From positions 868,001-932,000 of the forward strand of contig OZ254079.1 in NCBI GenBank assembly GCA_965267475.1: DNA of 64,000 bases, read 5' to 3'. The position numbers and the translations under genes were made by a program. Below, in pieces: positions 33,861-41,201 of this stretch (its first letter is position 1; each line of letters opens with the position of its first letter). Source of the DNA: JBCBKU01 sp965267475 (GTDB lineage: Bacteria; Pseudomonadota; Alphaproteobacteria; Rhodobacterales; Rhodobacteraceae). The notes beneath the pieces were generated by a model. It saw only the letters and a program-made list of their open reading frames with translations, had not been told where the DNA came from and did no database searches.

Positions 33861-35309
33861 ATGCAGATGCCAGACCCGGATCCAGCCATCCTGTCCCTGA
33901 AGCCGCGCCTCGTGGCTCGGTTGCGCGGCGTTCTGCCCGACGATGCCGTGATCGAGGACGAGACCGAGACCCGCGCCTATGAATGCGACGCGCTGACGGC
34001 CTATCGCTGCCCACCGCTTTGTGCGGTACTCCCCGGCTCTACCGATGAGGTCGCAGCCGTTCTTAAGATCTGCCATGACGAAGGCGTGCCGGTCGTTCCG
34101 CGCGGTTCGGGCACATCACTGGCCGGTGGCGCGCTGCCCACTGCGGATTGCGTGATCCTTGGAGTTGCGCGTCTGAACGATGTGATCGAGACGGACTATG
34201 CGAACCGGGTGATCCGCGTGCAGACTGGGCGGACAAACCTATCGGTGACCGGCGCGGTCGAGGAAGACGGGTTTTTCTATGCGCCCGATCCGTCATCGCA
34301 GCTCGCCTGCGCCATCGCGGGCAATATCGCCATGAATTCGGGCGGGGCCCATTGCCTGAAATACGGGGTGACGACGAATAACCTTCTGGGTGTGACCATG
34401 GTCACGATGGAAGGCGACGTGATCGAGATCGGCGGCGCCCATATGGATGCTGGCGGGTACGACTGGCTGGGGCTGCTCTGTGGATCCGAAGGGCAGCTTG
34501 GCGTCGTCACGGAGGCGACCTTGCGCATTCTGCCTAAGCCTGAAGGCGCGCGGCCAGTTCTGATCGGATACAGCTCGAACGAGGTTGCGGGCGCCTGCGT
34601 GTCCGACATCATCAAGGCAGGCGTTCTGCCCGTGGCAATTGAGTTCATGGATCGCCGCGTGATCGAGGTCGTCGAAGATTACGCCAAGGCCGGTTACCCC
34701 GATTGCGAGGCGCTTCTGATCGTCGAAGTTGAAGGGTCCGAGGCGGAGATCGACGAACAGTTGGGTGTCATCAAGCAGATCGCGCGACGACACGACCCGG
34801 TCGAATTGCGCGAGGCAAGCGATGCCGATGAAGCCGCGCGGATCTGGCTGGGCCGAAAGTCCGCCTTTGGCGCCATGGGCCAGATCAACGATTACATGTG
34901 CCTCGACGGGACGATCCCGGTCAGCGCGCTTCCCGACGTGTTGCGGCGGATCGGTGAGTTGAGCGCAGAGTACGGCCTCGATGTGGGTAATGTGTTCCAT
35001 GCGGGCGATGGCAACATGCACCCGCTGATCCTGTTTGATGCGAACAAACCGGGGGATCTGGAAACCTGCGAAGCTATGGGCGCAGACATCCTGAAGCTTT
35101 GTGTCGAGGTTGGCGGATGTCTGACCGGTGAACATGGCGTCGGGATCGAAAAGCGCGATTTGATGGACCACCAGTTTGCGCCCGCCGATCTCGAGGCACA
35201 AATGCAGGTCAAAGATGTGTTCGATCCGGCCTGGCTTTTGAACCCGGCCAAGGTCTTTCCGCTGGACGCCAGCGCGTCGCGGCGTTCCGCACCGCCAGCT
35301 GCCGCGTGA
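33861..35309 (+). CDS. glcD: Glycolate oxidase subunit GlcD, FAD-linked
   Basis: A 482-residue FAD-linked oxidase. The PCMH-type FAD domain carries VPVVPRGSGTSLAGGALPTADCVIL and GLLCGSEGQLGVVTEATLRILPKPE. The C-terminal cap ends with HAGDGNMHPLILFD and GGCLTGEHGVGIEKRDLM, diagnostic of GlcD and related 2-hydroxyacid oxidases. It oxidises glycolate to glyoxylate with GlcE and GlcF at the membrane. Order glcD-glcE-(membrane protein)-glcF. Confidence 0.95.
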   Translation: MQMPDPDPAILSLKPRLVARLRGVLPDDAVIEDETETRAYECDALTAYRCPPLCAVLPGSTDEVAAVLKICHDEGVPVVPRGSGTSLAGGALPTADCVILGVARLNDVIETDYANRVIRVQTGRTNLSVTGAVEEDGFFYAPDPSSQLACAIAGNIAMNSGGAHCLKYGVTTNNLLGVTMVTMEGDVIEIGGAHMDAGGYDWLGLLCGSEGQLGVVTEATLRILPKPEGARPVLIGYSSNEVAGACVSDIIKAGVLPVAIEFMDRRVIEVVEDYAKAGYPDCEALLIVEVEGSEAEIDEQLGVIKQIARRHDPVELREASDADEAARIWLGRKSAFGAMGQINDYMCLDGTIPVSALPDVLRRIGELSAEYGLDVGNVFHAGDGNMHPLILFDANKPGDLETCEAMGADILKLCVEVGGCLTGEHGVGIEKRDLMDHQFAPADLEAQMQVKDVFDPAWLLNPAKVFPLDASASRRSAPPAAA

Positions 35310-35348
35310 CGGCTGGGTTGCCCCTGTCATCTGGAAAAGAAGAAACGC

Positions 35349-36473
35349 ATGCGTCCCACAAGCGAAGGTGAGCTTGCCGAACTGATCCGCGGATTGGACG
35401 CGCCGGTGCAGATCCGGGGCGGCGGCACGCGTGGGTTTGGGGGTTCGGTACCTGGCGAGGTTCTTAAGACGGGCGGTCTGTCCGGTATCTCGCTCTACGA
35501 ACCCGGAGCCCTGACCCTGGTGGCCCGGGCAGGAACACCGCTGGCCGAGATCGAGGCTGCGCTGGCTGCCGAAGGGCAGGCGCTGGCCTTTGAGCCGATG
35601 GATCACCGGCCCGTTCTTGGGACCTCGGGCGATCCGACGATCGGGGGCGTCGTGGCCTGCAACCTGTCCGGCCCGCGCCGGGTCAGCGCCGGGGCCTGTC
35701 GGGATTTCCTGCTGGGCGTGCGTTTCGTGACCGGAACCGGCGAAATCGTTAAAAACGGCGGCCGCGTGATGAAGAACGTCACCGGATACGACCTTGTGAA
35801 GCTGATGGCCGGTGCGCATGGGACATTGGGCGTGCTGACCGAAGTGTCGCTGAAAGTCTTGCCAGCGGCACCGGCGCGGGCCGTTCTCTTGATCCACGAT
35901 CAGACAATTCAGCAAGCGGTCACAACGCTTTCCGATGCGCTTGGCACGCCGTTTGAGGTGTCCGGCGCAGCCTATGCGCCGAAAGGCATCGACGGCCATC
36001 CGATCACCATGATCCGTCTGGAAGGGACCGAGGCTTCGGTCATCTATCGTGCGGATGCGCTGAAATCGCGGCTGGGTCTGGCGGAGGCCGAGGTTGAGAC
36101 CAATCCCGATCGGACCAGGGCAGGCTGGGCCTGGGTTCGGGATGCTGAGCTGTTTAAGGACACACCGGGCGATCTGTGGCGGATCTCGGTCAAGCCGTCC
36201 GATGCGCCGGACATCGTGGCGCTGGTCGAGGCGGACCGCGTTTTGCTGGATTGGGGCGGGGGGCTCATATGGGCCGAAGTTCCGCCGGGAACGGATCTGC
36301 GCGACCGTCTGGCGGGTCTCAAGGGACACGCAACGCTTGTACGGGCGAGCGATGAGACCAAGCGCGCCCTGGGCGTGTTCCACCCCGAGGCGGCGCCACT
36401 TGCCAAGCTGGCCAAGGGATTGTGCGCGCGGTTCGACCCGAAAGGCCTTCTGAACCGGGGATTGATGGGATGA
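35349..36473 (+). CDS. glcE: Glycolate oxidase subunit GlcE
   Basis: A 374-residue FAD-binding subunit, shorter than GlcD. The FAD motifs are VQIRGGGTRGFGGSVPGEVL near the start and TIGGVVACNLSGPRR near residue 100, followed by NGGRVMKNVTGYDLVKLMAGAHGTLGVLTEVSLKVLP, typical of GlcE. It begins 39 bases after glcD. Its stop overlaps the start of the next gene (ATGA). Confidence 0.95.
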   Translation: MRPTSEGELAELIRGLDAPVQIRGGGTRGFGGSVPGEVLKTGGLSGISLYEPGALTLVARAGTPLAEIEAALAAEGQALAFEPMDHRPVLGTSGDPTIGGVVACNLSGPRRVSAGACRDFLLGVRFVTGTGEIVKNGGRVMKNVTGYDLVKLMAGAHGTLGVLTEVSLKVLPAAPARAVLLIHDQTIQQAVTTLSDALGTPFEVSGAAYAPKGIDGHPITMIRLEGTEASVIYRADALKSRLGLAEAEVETNPDRTRAGWAWVRDAELFKDTPGDLWRISVKPSDAPDIVALVEADRVLLDWGGGLIWAEVPPGTDLRDRLAGLKGHATLVRASDETKRALGVFHPEAAPLAKLAKGLCARFDPKGLLNRGLMG

Positions 36474-36793
36474 TCGAGGGTCTGACACTGCCATTTGTGC
36501 TGATCCCGTCGATAGGTGGGACGATTGCGGGCTGGCTTTTGACCGATTGGCGGTTGGCGGGGGCTGCCGCCAGCGGCGGCTTTGCGCTTTTGTTCGTGGC
36601 GGGACTTTTGCCGGAAGTCATCCGGGTTCTAAGCCTACCATTGATCAGCGGTGTTGCCGTGGGCGCCCTTGCCTTGGCGCCGGTCCTGTTCCTGCGCCCC
36701 GATGCGGGTGTTTGGAGCCGTATGACGGTTGGACTTCTGGCCGCATTCATCGCCCACTACGGATTTCTGTTTTTCTCGCTGGGGCAGGCCTAG
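36470..36793 (+). CDS. Small membrane protein within glc operon
   Basis: A 107-residue protein with about four hydrophobic helices: LPFVLIPSIGGTIAGWLL, ASGGFALLFVAGLLPEV, LISGVAVGALALAPVLFL and MTVGLLAAFIAHYGFLFFSL. It overlaps the glcE stop (ATGA) and ends where glcF begins, so all three are cotranslated. It could anchor GlcDEF to the membrane or act in electron transfer to quinone. This is inference from position only; I recognised no family. Confidence 0.78.
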   Translation: MIEGLTLPFVLIPSIGGTIAGWLLTDWRLAGAAASGGFALLFVAGLLPEVIRVLSLPLISGVAVGALALAPVLFLRPDAGVWSRMTVGLLAAFIAHYGFLFFSLGQA

Positions 36794-38083
36794 ATGCAGA
36801 CCAATTTCACAGAAGAGCAGATGAAGGATCCGGGCATCCAGCGCGCGAACGAGGTGCTTCGGACATGCGTTCATTGCGGGTTTTGCACGGCCACATGCCC
36901 GACATATCAAGTATTGGGCGATGAACTCGACAGCCCAAGGGGCCGCATCTATCTGATCAAGGACATGCTGGAAAACGATCGTCCGGCAGATGCCAAGACC
37001 GTCAAGCATATCGATCGCTGCCTGTCCTGCCTGGCCTGCATGACGACCTGCCCGTCCGGCGTGCATTACATGCATCTGGTTGATCATGCCCGGGCGCATA
37101 TCGAAAAAACGTATCAGAGGCCCTTGTTCGAGCGCGTCCTGCGTTGGACCCTGTCGCGGATCCTGCCCTATCCCGGACGGTTCCGGCTGGCGCTTCTGGG
37201 TGCGAAGATCGGGCGCCCGTTCCGGCGCTTTATGCCCGACCCTCGGTTGCGCGCGATGTTAGAGATGGCACCGAAGCAGGTGCCACCGGTATCCCGACGG
37301 GACGACCCGCAGGTCTTTCCGGCCAAGGGCGTGCGCAAGATGCGCGTGGCTTTGATGACAGGCTGCGCGCAACGGGCGCTGAACACCGATATCAACGACG
37401 CGACGATCCGGCTTCTGACGCGACTGGGCGCCGATGTGGTGATCGCAGACGGAATGGGGTGTTGTGGTGCGTTGGTCCATCACATGGGGCGCGAAGACGA
37501 AAGCCACGCCGCCGCCGCACGCAATATTGCCGCGTGGAAAGCGGTGGAAAGCGAAGGCGGGCTGGACGCGATTGTGATCAACACATCCGGCTGCGGGACG
37601 ACGGTGAAAGACTATGGCCACATGTTCCGGAATGACACGCTGGCGGATGATGCGGCCCGGATTTCGGGGCTTGCTTTGGATGTCAGCGAAGTGCTGATCA
37701 AGCTTGGCCTGCCCGATGGGGCACCCAAAAACCTCCGCGTCGCCTATCACGCTGCGTGTTCTTTGCAACATGGTCAACAAATCAAGACCCATCCGAAGAC
37801 CTTGCTGAAACAGGCTGGATTTGACGTTGTCGAACCCCGCGACAGCCACCTGTGCTGCGGCTCGGCCGGTACATATAATCTGATGCAGCCCGAGATTTCC
37901 GGTCAGTTGAAATCGCGTAAAATCAAGACTTTGGAAGAAAAACAGCCGGATCTGATCGTGGCGGGAAACATCGGTTGCATGATGCAGATTGGCTCAGGCA
38001 CCGACACGCCGATCGTCCACACCGTCGAACTTCTGGATTGGGCCACAGGCGGCCCGATGCCGCCTGCACTCGAAGACCGTTAA
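36794..38083 (+). CDS. glcF: Glycolate oxidase iron-sulfur subunit GlcF
   Basis: A 429-residue subunit with two 4Fe-4S clusters: CVHCGFCTATCP (about residues 25-36) and CLSCLACMTTCP (about 76-87). The C-terminal part has two CCG-type domains (GCAQRALNTDIN, GMGCCGALVHH, HAACSLQHGQQ, LCCGSAGTYN), as in GlcF/LutA proteins. It passes electrons from GlcD to the respiratory chain. It starts immediately after the small membrane protein stop. Confidence 0.96.
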   Translation: MQTNFTEEQMKDPGIQRANEVLRTCVHCGFCTATCPTYQVLGDELDSPRGRIYLIKDMLENDRPADAKTVKHIDRCLSCLACMTTCPSGVHYMHLVDHARAHIEKTYQRPLFERVLRWTLSRILPYPGRFRLALLGAKIGRPFRRFMPDPRLRAMLEMAPKQVPPVSRRDDPQVFPAKGVRKMRVALMTGCAQRALNTDINDATIRLLTRLGADVVIADGMGCCGALVHHMGREDESHAAAARNIAAWKAVESEGGLDAIVINTSGCGTTVKDYGHMFRNDTLADDAARISGLALDVSEVLIKLGLPDGAPKNLRVAYHAACSLQHGQQIKTHPKTLLKQAGFDVVEPRDSHLCCGSAGTYNLMQPEISGQLKSRKIKTLEEKQPDLIVAGNIGCMMQIGSGTDTPIVHTVELLDWATGGPMPPALEDR

Positions 38084-38162
38084 ACTTCTTGCTTCAACCA
38101 TCGCTGGACGGCCTTAATCCTGCCGTATGGCCCGGCTAACCCTCTGGGCCTGGAGGGATGGT

Positions 38163-38978
38163 ATGCGGAACGGACTGTTTGGCTTTGTGTTGGCACTTCT
38201 GCCCACGTTTGGCGTGGCGGCAGATGATGAAAGCGCGCTGAAAACCCTGATCACGGCCAATGACAGCAAGGGCTGGGAAGCCGTTGGCCGGATCGATATC
38301 GGCTCATCGGGCTTTTGCACGGGCGCGCTGATCAGCGAGAACATCGTCCTGACGGCAGCACATTGTCTGTTCGACCCGGATACGCTGCGCCGCGTGAAGA
38401 TCAGCGATATTGAGTTTCTGGCGGGCTGGCGCAACGGCCGGGCCTCGGCCTATCGCAATGTGAAACAGGTCGTGCTGCATCCCGATTATAAATACACAGG
38501 GCCGGAAGGCGGCGATGGCGTCCCGATCGACATGGCGCTGCTGCAATTGGACCGCCCGATCCGGAATGGCTCGATCGAGCCTTTCCTGACCCACCGCCGT
38601 CCCCGCAAGGGCGATGAGGTGGGCGTCGTCAGCTATGCCCATGACCGCGCGGCCCGCCCGGCACTGCAAGAGGTCTGCCACGTTCTTGCGCGGCCTCGGC
38701 GCACGCTTGTCCTGTCCTGCGATGTCGATTTCGGATCTTCCGGCGCGCCGGTCTTCGTGATGCGCGACGGGGTGCCGCAGATCGTGTCGGTCGTCTCGGC
38801 CAAGGCTGAAGTGAACGGGCGCAAAGTCTCACTGGGTGCAGGTATCGATGCCATTGATGATCTGATGGCGAAGCTGGAAACCGGGGGCGCAGCGGAACCC
38901 GCTGCCGAAGGGCCGAGGGTGCGGCGTTTGACGCTGGAACCGGCTGATGGCAGTGGGGCCAAATTCTTAAGGCCCTGA
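38163..38978 (+). CDS. Secreted trypsin-like serine protease 1
   Basis: A 271-residue S1-family protease starting at ATG 38163 behind GGAGGG. A signal peptide (MRNGLFGFVLALLPTFGVAAD) precedes the chymotrypsin fold. The triad is visible: His in LTAAHC, Asp in DMALLQLDRP and Ser in FGSSGAPVF. A likely disulfide uses the Cys of FCTGAL and AAHC. It is first of three tandem paralogous proteases. Targets are unknown. Confidence 0.9.
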   Translation: MRNGLFGFVLALLPTFGVAADDESALKTLITANDSKGWEAVGRIDIGSSGFCTGALISENIVLTAAHCLFDPDTLRRVKISDIEFLAGWRNGRASAYRNVKQVVLHPDYKYTGPEGGDGVPIDMALLQLDRPIRNGSIEPFLTHRRPRKGDEVGVVSYAHDRAARPALQEVCHVLARPRRTLVLSCDVDFGSSGAPVFVMRDGVPQIVSVVSAKAEVNGRKVSLGAGIDAIDDLMAKLETGGAAEPAAEGPRVRRLTLEPADGSGAKFLRP

Positions 38979-38983
38979 TTTTC

Positions 38984-39790
38984 ATGCGTTTCCTGGTTGC
39001 GATTGCTCTGTTATTGGCTTTTTCCCTGACCGCCACAGCAGCGGAATTGAAACGCCTGACTCTGCGCCAGGATCTGCTTGGCTGGGAGGCCGTCGGGCGG
39101 GTTGACCTGGGTGGACGCGGGTTCTGCACAGGTGTCCTGATCTCGAACAGGCTGGTGCTGACCGCAGCCCATTGCGTCTATGACAATCGGTTGGAACGTC
39201 GCGACCCGGACGAGATGACCTTCCGTGCCGGGCTGCGTGACGGTGTGGCCATTGCCGATGCGAAGATCCACCGCGTGGTGGCCCATCCCGAGTATCTGCT
39301 GGCCGATGCCGAAGGGCTGGGCAATGTGCGCTATGACGTGGCGCTGCTTGAATTGGCCGAGGCGATCCCTTCGGGCACTGCCAGCCCGTTCCGGGTCGCT
39401 GCCCCCAATCCCGCCGGGCAAAGCGTCAGCGTCGTGTCCTATGCGCGCGGCCGCTCCAAGGCCCTGTCGCGGGAACGGTCTTGCAACATTCTTGGGCGCC
39501 AGCGCGGCCTTCTGGCATTTGATTGCGACGTCTATTTTGGATCCTCGGGGGCGCCCGTCTTCGACCTTTCAAGCGGGCAAGCACGGATCGTGTCGATCAT
39601 CTCGGCAGGCAGCCGTACCGACGACCGCATGATCTCATTCGGGATGGAATTGCCTAGGCTCGTCGACGACTTGAAATATGCCCTGCGGACCGGCGAAGGG
39701 GTCTGGCCTGACCGGTCGGAATTCTCAGCGCGGCGGCTGAATGTGACAAACAGCCGCTCAAACTCGGGCGCGCGCTTCGTGCGCCCCTGA
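38984..39790 (+). CDS. Secreted trypsin-like serine protease 2
   Basis: A 268-residue S1-family protease with signal peptide (MRFLVAIALLLAFSLTATAAE). Triad: His in LTAAHC, Asp in YDVALLELAEA and Ser in FGSSGAPVF. Its sequence (WEAVGRVDLGGRGFCTGVLISNRLVL) is close to protease 1 (WEAVGRIDIGSSGFCTGALISENIVL), so the two arose by tandem duplication. It starts five bases after the previous stop. Confidence 0.9.
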   Translation: MRFLVAIALLLAFSLTATAAELKRLTLRQDLLGWEAVGRVDLGGRGFCTGVLISNRLVLTAAHCVYDNRLERRDPDEMTFRAGLRDGVAIADAKIHRVVAHPEYLLADAEGLGNVRYDVALLELAEAIPSGTASPFRVAAPNPAGQSVSVVSYARGRSKALSRERSCNILGRQRGLLAFDCDVYFGSSGAPVFDLSSGQARIVSIISAGSRTDDRMISFGMELPRLVDDLKYALRTGEGVWPDRSEFSARRLNVTNSRSNSGARFVRP

Positions 39791-39833
39791 TATGGGGCTT
39801 GCGGTGGGACAAGGACGCGGCAAAACTCCCCCC

Positions 39834-40517
39834 ATGGTGCGTGTGTTCCTATTTCTGCTGTTGTCCGCCGTCCCGGCTTTTGCGCAATCCGGATCCCCCA
39901 TTGCGGCGGTGGGCCATATCGCCAAACCCGATGGGCGCGGCGTCTGCACCGCCGCACTGATTGGGCCGGACCTGATCCTGACCGCGGCCCATTGCGTTGT
40001 GAACCGCAAAGGCGATCCGATCCCACCGCACCGCGTGGTCTTCCGCACGGGTCGCTATCCGGGCCAGCCCACCGAAACCCGTGTCGGGGCCGAGGTCGTG
40101 CGCCATCCGCTGTACCCGACCTATGAAGAGAACTCGATTGGCCAGCTCAGCTTCGATGTCGCCATTGTTCGACTGGACAGCGCCGTATCGACGCCGCCCT
40201 TGCCGCTGGGGGCCCCTGCGGAAGAAGGCGAACGCCTTCTGATCGCAAGCTGGCGCGATGCCGAAGAACACCGGGCCCGGGAACGTCTCTGTCCGGCGGT
40301 TGAAGTCGACTATGACATGGTCGTTCTTGGATGCCGCATCCAAGGGGGGGAATCCGGTGCGCCGATCATCCGTCTGACCGATGACGGCGCCGAAGTGACG
40401 GCAGTGATGTCCAGCCGGGCCGAGCACGGCGTCCGAAAGCTTGGTCTTGCTCCGATGGCCACCAAGCGCGTGGGGCAGTTGCGGGCGCTTTTGGCACCAA
40501 GAACAAGCGGCGGCTGA
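39834..40517 (+). CDS. Secreted trypsin-like serine protease 3
   Basis: About 227 residues from ATG 39834, which begins a signal peptide (MVRVFLFLLLSAVPAFAQ). An in-frame ATG at 39792 would add 14 residues; neither has a strong ribosome-binding site. Triad: His in LTAAHC, Asp in FDVAIVRLDSA and Ser in GGESGAPII. It is the most divergent of the three tandem proteases. The hsp20 gene with its thermometer follows. Confidence 0.86.
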   Translation: MVRVFLFLLLSAVPAFAQSGSPIAAVGHIAKPDGRGVCTAALIGPDLILTAAHCVVNRKGDPIPPHRVVFRTGRYPGQPTETRVGAEVVRHPLYPTYEENSIGQLSFDVAIVRLDSAVSTPPLPLGAPAEEGERLLIASWRDAEEHRARERLCPAVEVDYDMVVLGCRIQGGESGAPIIRLTDDGAEVTAVMSSRAEHGVRKLGLAPMATKRVGQLRALLAPRTSGG

Positions 40518-40521
40518 CCCC

Positions 40522-40551
40522 CTTGAAAGGGTCAAATTGGTCTCTTACCTA
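40522..40551 (+). promoter_or_regulatory. Possible heat-shock sigma-32-type promoter for hsp20
   Basis: CTTGAAA at 40522-40528 matches the -35 of RpoH promoters. About 15 bases later a CTTACCTA stretch could serve as an unusual -10. It is placed correctly for a heat-shock gene with the long structured leader that follows. The -10 match is weak. Confidence 0.45.
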
Positions 40552-40558
40552 AGCTTAA

Positions 40559-40645
40559 CCGGATGCCCAAAAGGGGTCCGGAACGCCCAAAGCCTGTCCC
40601 CCATGGGAAGGCCAGATTGTTGTTGCTCTTAAGGAGGATGACCCT
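40559..40645 (+). ncRNA. ROSE-type RNA thermometer in the hsp20 5' leader
   Basis: Three hairpins precede hsp20. Hairpin 1 is CCGGA/TCCGG (40559-40563 with 40577-40581). Hairpin 2 is GCCT..CCC/GGG.AGGC (40592-40612). Hairpin 3 pairs GTTGTT (40619-40624) with GATGAC (40637-40642) and CTC (40626-40628) with GAG (40634-40636), leaving G40625 bulged and a loop TTAAG. It buries the AAGGAGG Shine-Dalgarno (40631-40637). The UUGCU strand with bulged G opposite AGGA is the diagnostic ROSE feature. Melting on heating would release hsp20 translation. Confidence 0.82.
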
Positions 40646-41113
40646 ATGCGAGCTCTTGATTTTGCGCCCCTTTACCGGGCCACCGTCGGCTTTGACCAAA
40701 TCGCCGACCTTTTCGACCGGGTGCTGACCGATACAGGTTCGAACCCGTCCTACCCGCCTTACAACATCGAAAAGACGGCCGATGATGCCTATCGCATCTC
40801 GATTGCTGTCGCCGGGTTCTCGCCTGAGGAAATTTCGGTGGATGTGAAGGAAAACGCCTTGTTCGTTGCAGCCAAGAAAGCTGCCGAAGACGGCACCAAG
40901 AAATACCTCCACCGCGGCATTGCCACCCGCGCCTTTGAACGCCGGTTCCATCTTGCGGACCATGTGCGCGTCAGCGGCGCGAGCCATGCAAACGGCATGC
41001 TGCATATCGACCTTGTCCGCGAAGTCCCCGAAGCGCTGAAACCGCGCCGGATTGAGATTACGTCGGGCGATACGGTCGACGGGAAGGCTATCGAGGCCAA
41101 AGAAGCCTCGTAA
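40646..41113 (+). CDS. Hsp20 family small heat-shock protein
   Basis: A 155-residue small heat-shock protein. The alpha-crystallin domain covers about residues 35-130 (NIEKTADDAYRISIAVAGFSPEEISVDVKENALFVAAKK). The family also has the N-terminal MRALDFAPLYRATVGFDQIADLFDRVL found in IbpA/HspH of alphaproteobacteria. It holds unfolded proteins for refolding by DnaK. It is controlled by the ROSE leader. A strong hairpin follows the stop. Confidence 0.95.
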   Translation: MRALDFAPLYRATVGFDQIADLFDRVLTDTGSNPSYPPYNIEKTADDAYRISIAVAGFSPEEISVDVKENALFVAAKKAAEDGTKKYLHRGIATRAFERRFHLADHVRVSGASHANGMLHIDLVREVPEALKPRRIEITSGDTVDGKAIEAKEAS

Positions 41114-41143
41114 GCCTTAGGCATCCTCTCTATCCGGGATGCA

Positions 41144-41181
41144 GCCCCCGGCGCGGTGTGTCCACGCACCGGGGGCACTTT
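41144..41181. terminator. Terminator between hsp20 and the VWA gene
   Basis: Stem GCCCCCGG / CCGGGGGC (41144-41151 with 41169-41176), with inner pairing, followed by CACTTT. It sits between the convergent hsp20 and VWA genes and may act on both. A shorter hairpin GCATCC/GGATGC precedes it at 41121-41142. Confidence 0.65.
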
Positions 41182-41201
41182 CGTAGGACATCCTCTGATG
41201 G

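Noticed and set aside
34293..36494. Long minus-strand open frame of more than 700 codons across glcD and glcE
   Set aside because: It lies opposite two clear oxidase genes, is rich in Arg, Pro, His and Gly without any domain, and is the usual shadow frame of high-GC coding sequence.
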